Assembly: GCA_016184205.1 (NCBI GenBank)
Contig: JACPDD010000035.1
Span: 1-5,255, forward strand
Length of the DNA: 5,255 nt
From: Candidatus Levyibacteriota bacterium
GTDB lineage: Bacteria; Patescibacteriota; Microgenomatia; Levybacterales; UBA12049
Direction: 5' to 3'
This document shows, one piece after another, positions 5,091 to 5,255 of this stretch; position 1 is the first letter of the stretch, and the number at the start of each line of letters is the position of its first letter. A program made the position numbers and the translations under genes. The notes beneath the pieces were generated by a model, which was given only the letters and a program-made list of their open reading frames with translations, ran no database searches and was not told the DNA's origin.

Positions 5091-5255
5091 ATGGCAGAAC
5101 GTCACGGAGAATATCAGTATTTGGATTTGCTAAAAGACATCCTTAAACATGGCGAAAGGAAAAAGGTCCATAATGTGAAAGTTGGAACTAAAAATGTTTT
5201 TGGCCGCCAAATAAGATTCGATCTTTCAAAAGGATTTCCGCTTTTAACCACAAAA
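5091..5255 (+). CDS. thyA: Thymidylate synthase, N-terminal 55 residues (3' end outside window)
   Basis: ThyA methylates dUMP to dTMP using 5,10-methylenetetrahydrofolate. EYQYLDLLKDILKHG (7-21) is the first helix, and VFGRQIRFDLSKGFPLLTTK (36-55) is nearly the family consensus, so the assignment is firm although only about a fifth of the protein is seen. The catalytic cysteine is beyond the window. Between these blocks, where most ThyA proteins have DRTGTGT with a dUMP-phosphate-binding arginine, this one reads KKVHNVKVGTKN, without that arginine and one residue longer than E. coli ThyA. The ATG at 5091 gives a standard N-terminus; the frame stays open upstream, and a TTG at 5070 is a less likely start. 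It follows the deoxyribosyltransferase-like gene after 70 bp and completes the dTMP route of the cassette. Confidence 0.9.
   Translation, partial: MAERHGEYQYLDLLKDILKHGERKKVHNVKVGTKNVFGRQIRFDLSKGFPLLTTK

Overview
The window looks like a piece of a Candidate Phyla Radiation (Patescibacteria) genome, most like the Microgenomates branch. This is inferred from: short, tightly packed genes of moderate to low GC; AT-rich intergenic DNA; a membrane-anchored cohesin protein next to a dockerin protein with an Ig-like 'SWNSVNSPDKCTASG' module; a thymidylate kinase with a 'KRNPYKGRY' lead-in; and start codons without a clear Shine-Dalgarno sequence. Promoters are bacterial sigma70-like, which argues against an archaeon. 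TGA ends one gene at 4599-4601, so UGA is a stop here and the recoded Gracilibacteria/Absconditabacteria code is unlikely.

Layout. (1) Positions 3-98 hold the tail of an unidentified plus-strand gene. (2) Positions 99-205 are an AT-rich convergent spacer with a hairpin. (3) Positions 188-2466, minus strand, hold two surface-protein genes: a dockerin-bearing, cysteine-rich, membrane-anchored protein (539 aa), then a membrane-anchored cohesin protein (197 aa). Each has its own TTGACA-type promoter. (4) Positions 2467-2799 are a divergent spacer with the dockerin-gene promoter, a probable decayed remnant of a four-helix-bundle (23S rRNA intervening-sequence type) gene, and an extended -10 promoter that would make dcd leaderless. 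(5) From 2800 to the window end is a plus-strand dTTP-synthesis cassette: dcd, tmk, a second Dcd/dUTPase-fold paralogue, a nucleoside 2-deoxyribosyltransferase-like gene, and the 5' end of thyA.

How the genes could work together. The right half can be read as one route: dCTP to dUTP (Dcd), dUTP to dUMP (Dcd bifunctionality or the second Dcd/Dut-fold protein), dUMP to dTMP (ThyA), dTMP to dTDP (Tmk). The deoxyribosyltransferase-like protein would salvage or remove deoxynucleosides or deoxynucleotides. The first four genes are separated by 10 bp or less or overlap; thyA follows a 70 bp gap that may hold its own promoter. The left half looks like a small adhesion module in which a dockerin protein could dock on the neighbouring cohesin protein at the cell surface.

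The points most worth checking are the second Dcd/Dut paralogue, which lacks the residues expected for either deaminase or dUTPase catalysis; the ThyA N-terminus, which lacks the usual DRTGTGT phosphate-binding motif; and the compact cohesin-dockerin pair. No CRISPR array, tRNA, rRNA, insertion sequence or defence gene was recognised. No clearly new system can be claimed from this sequence alone.
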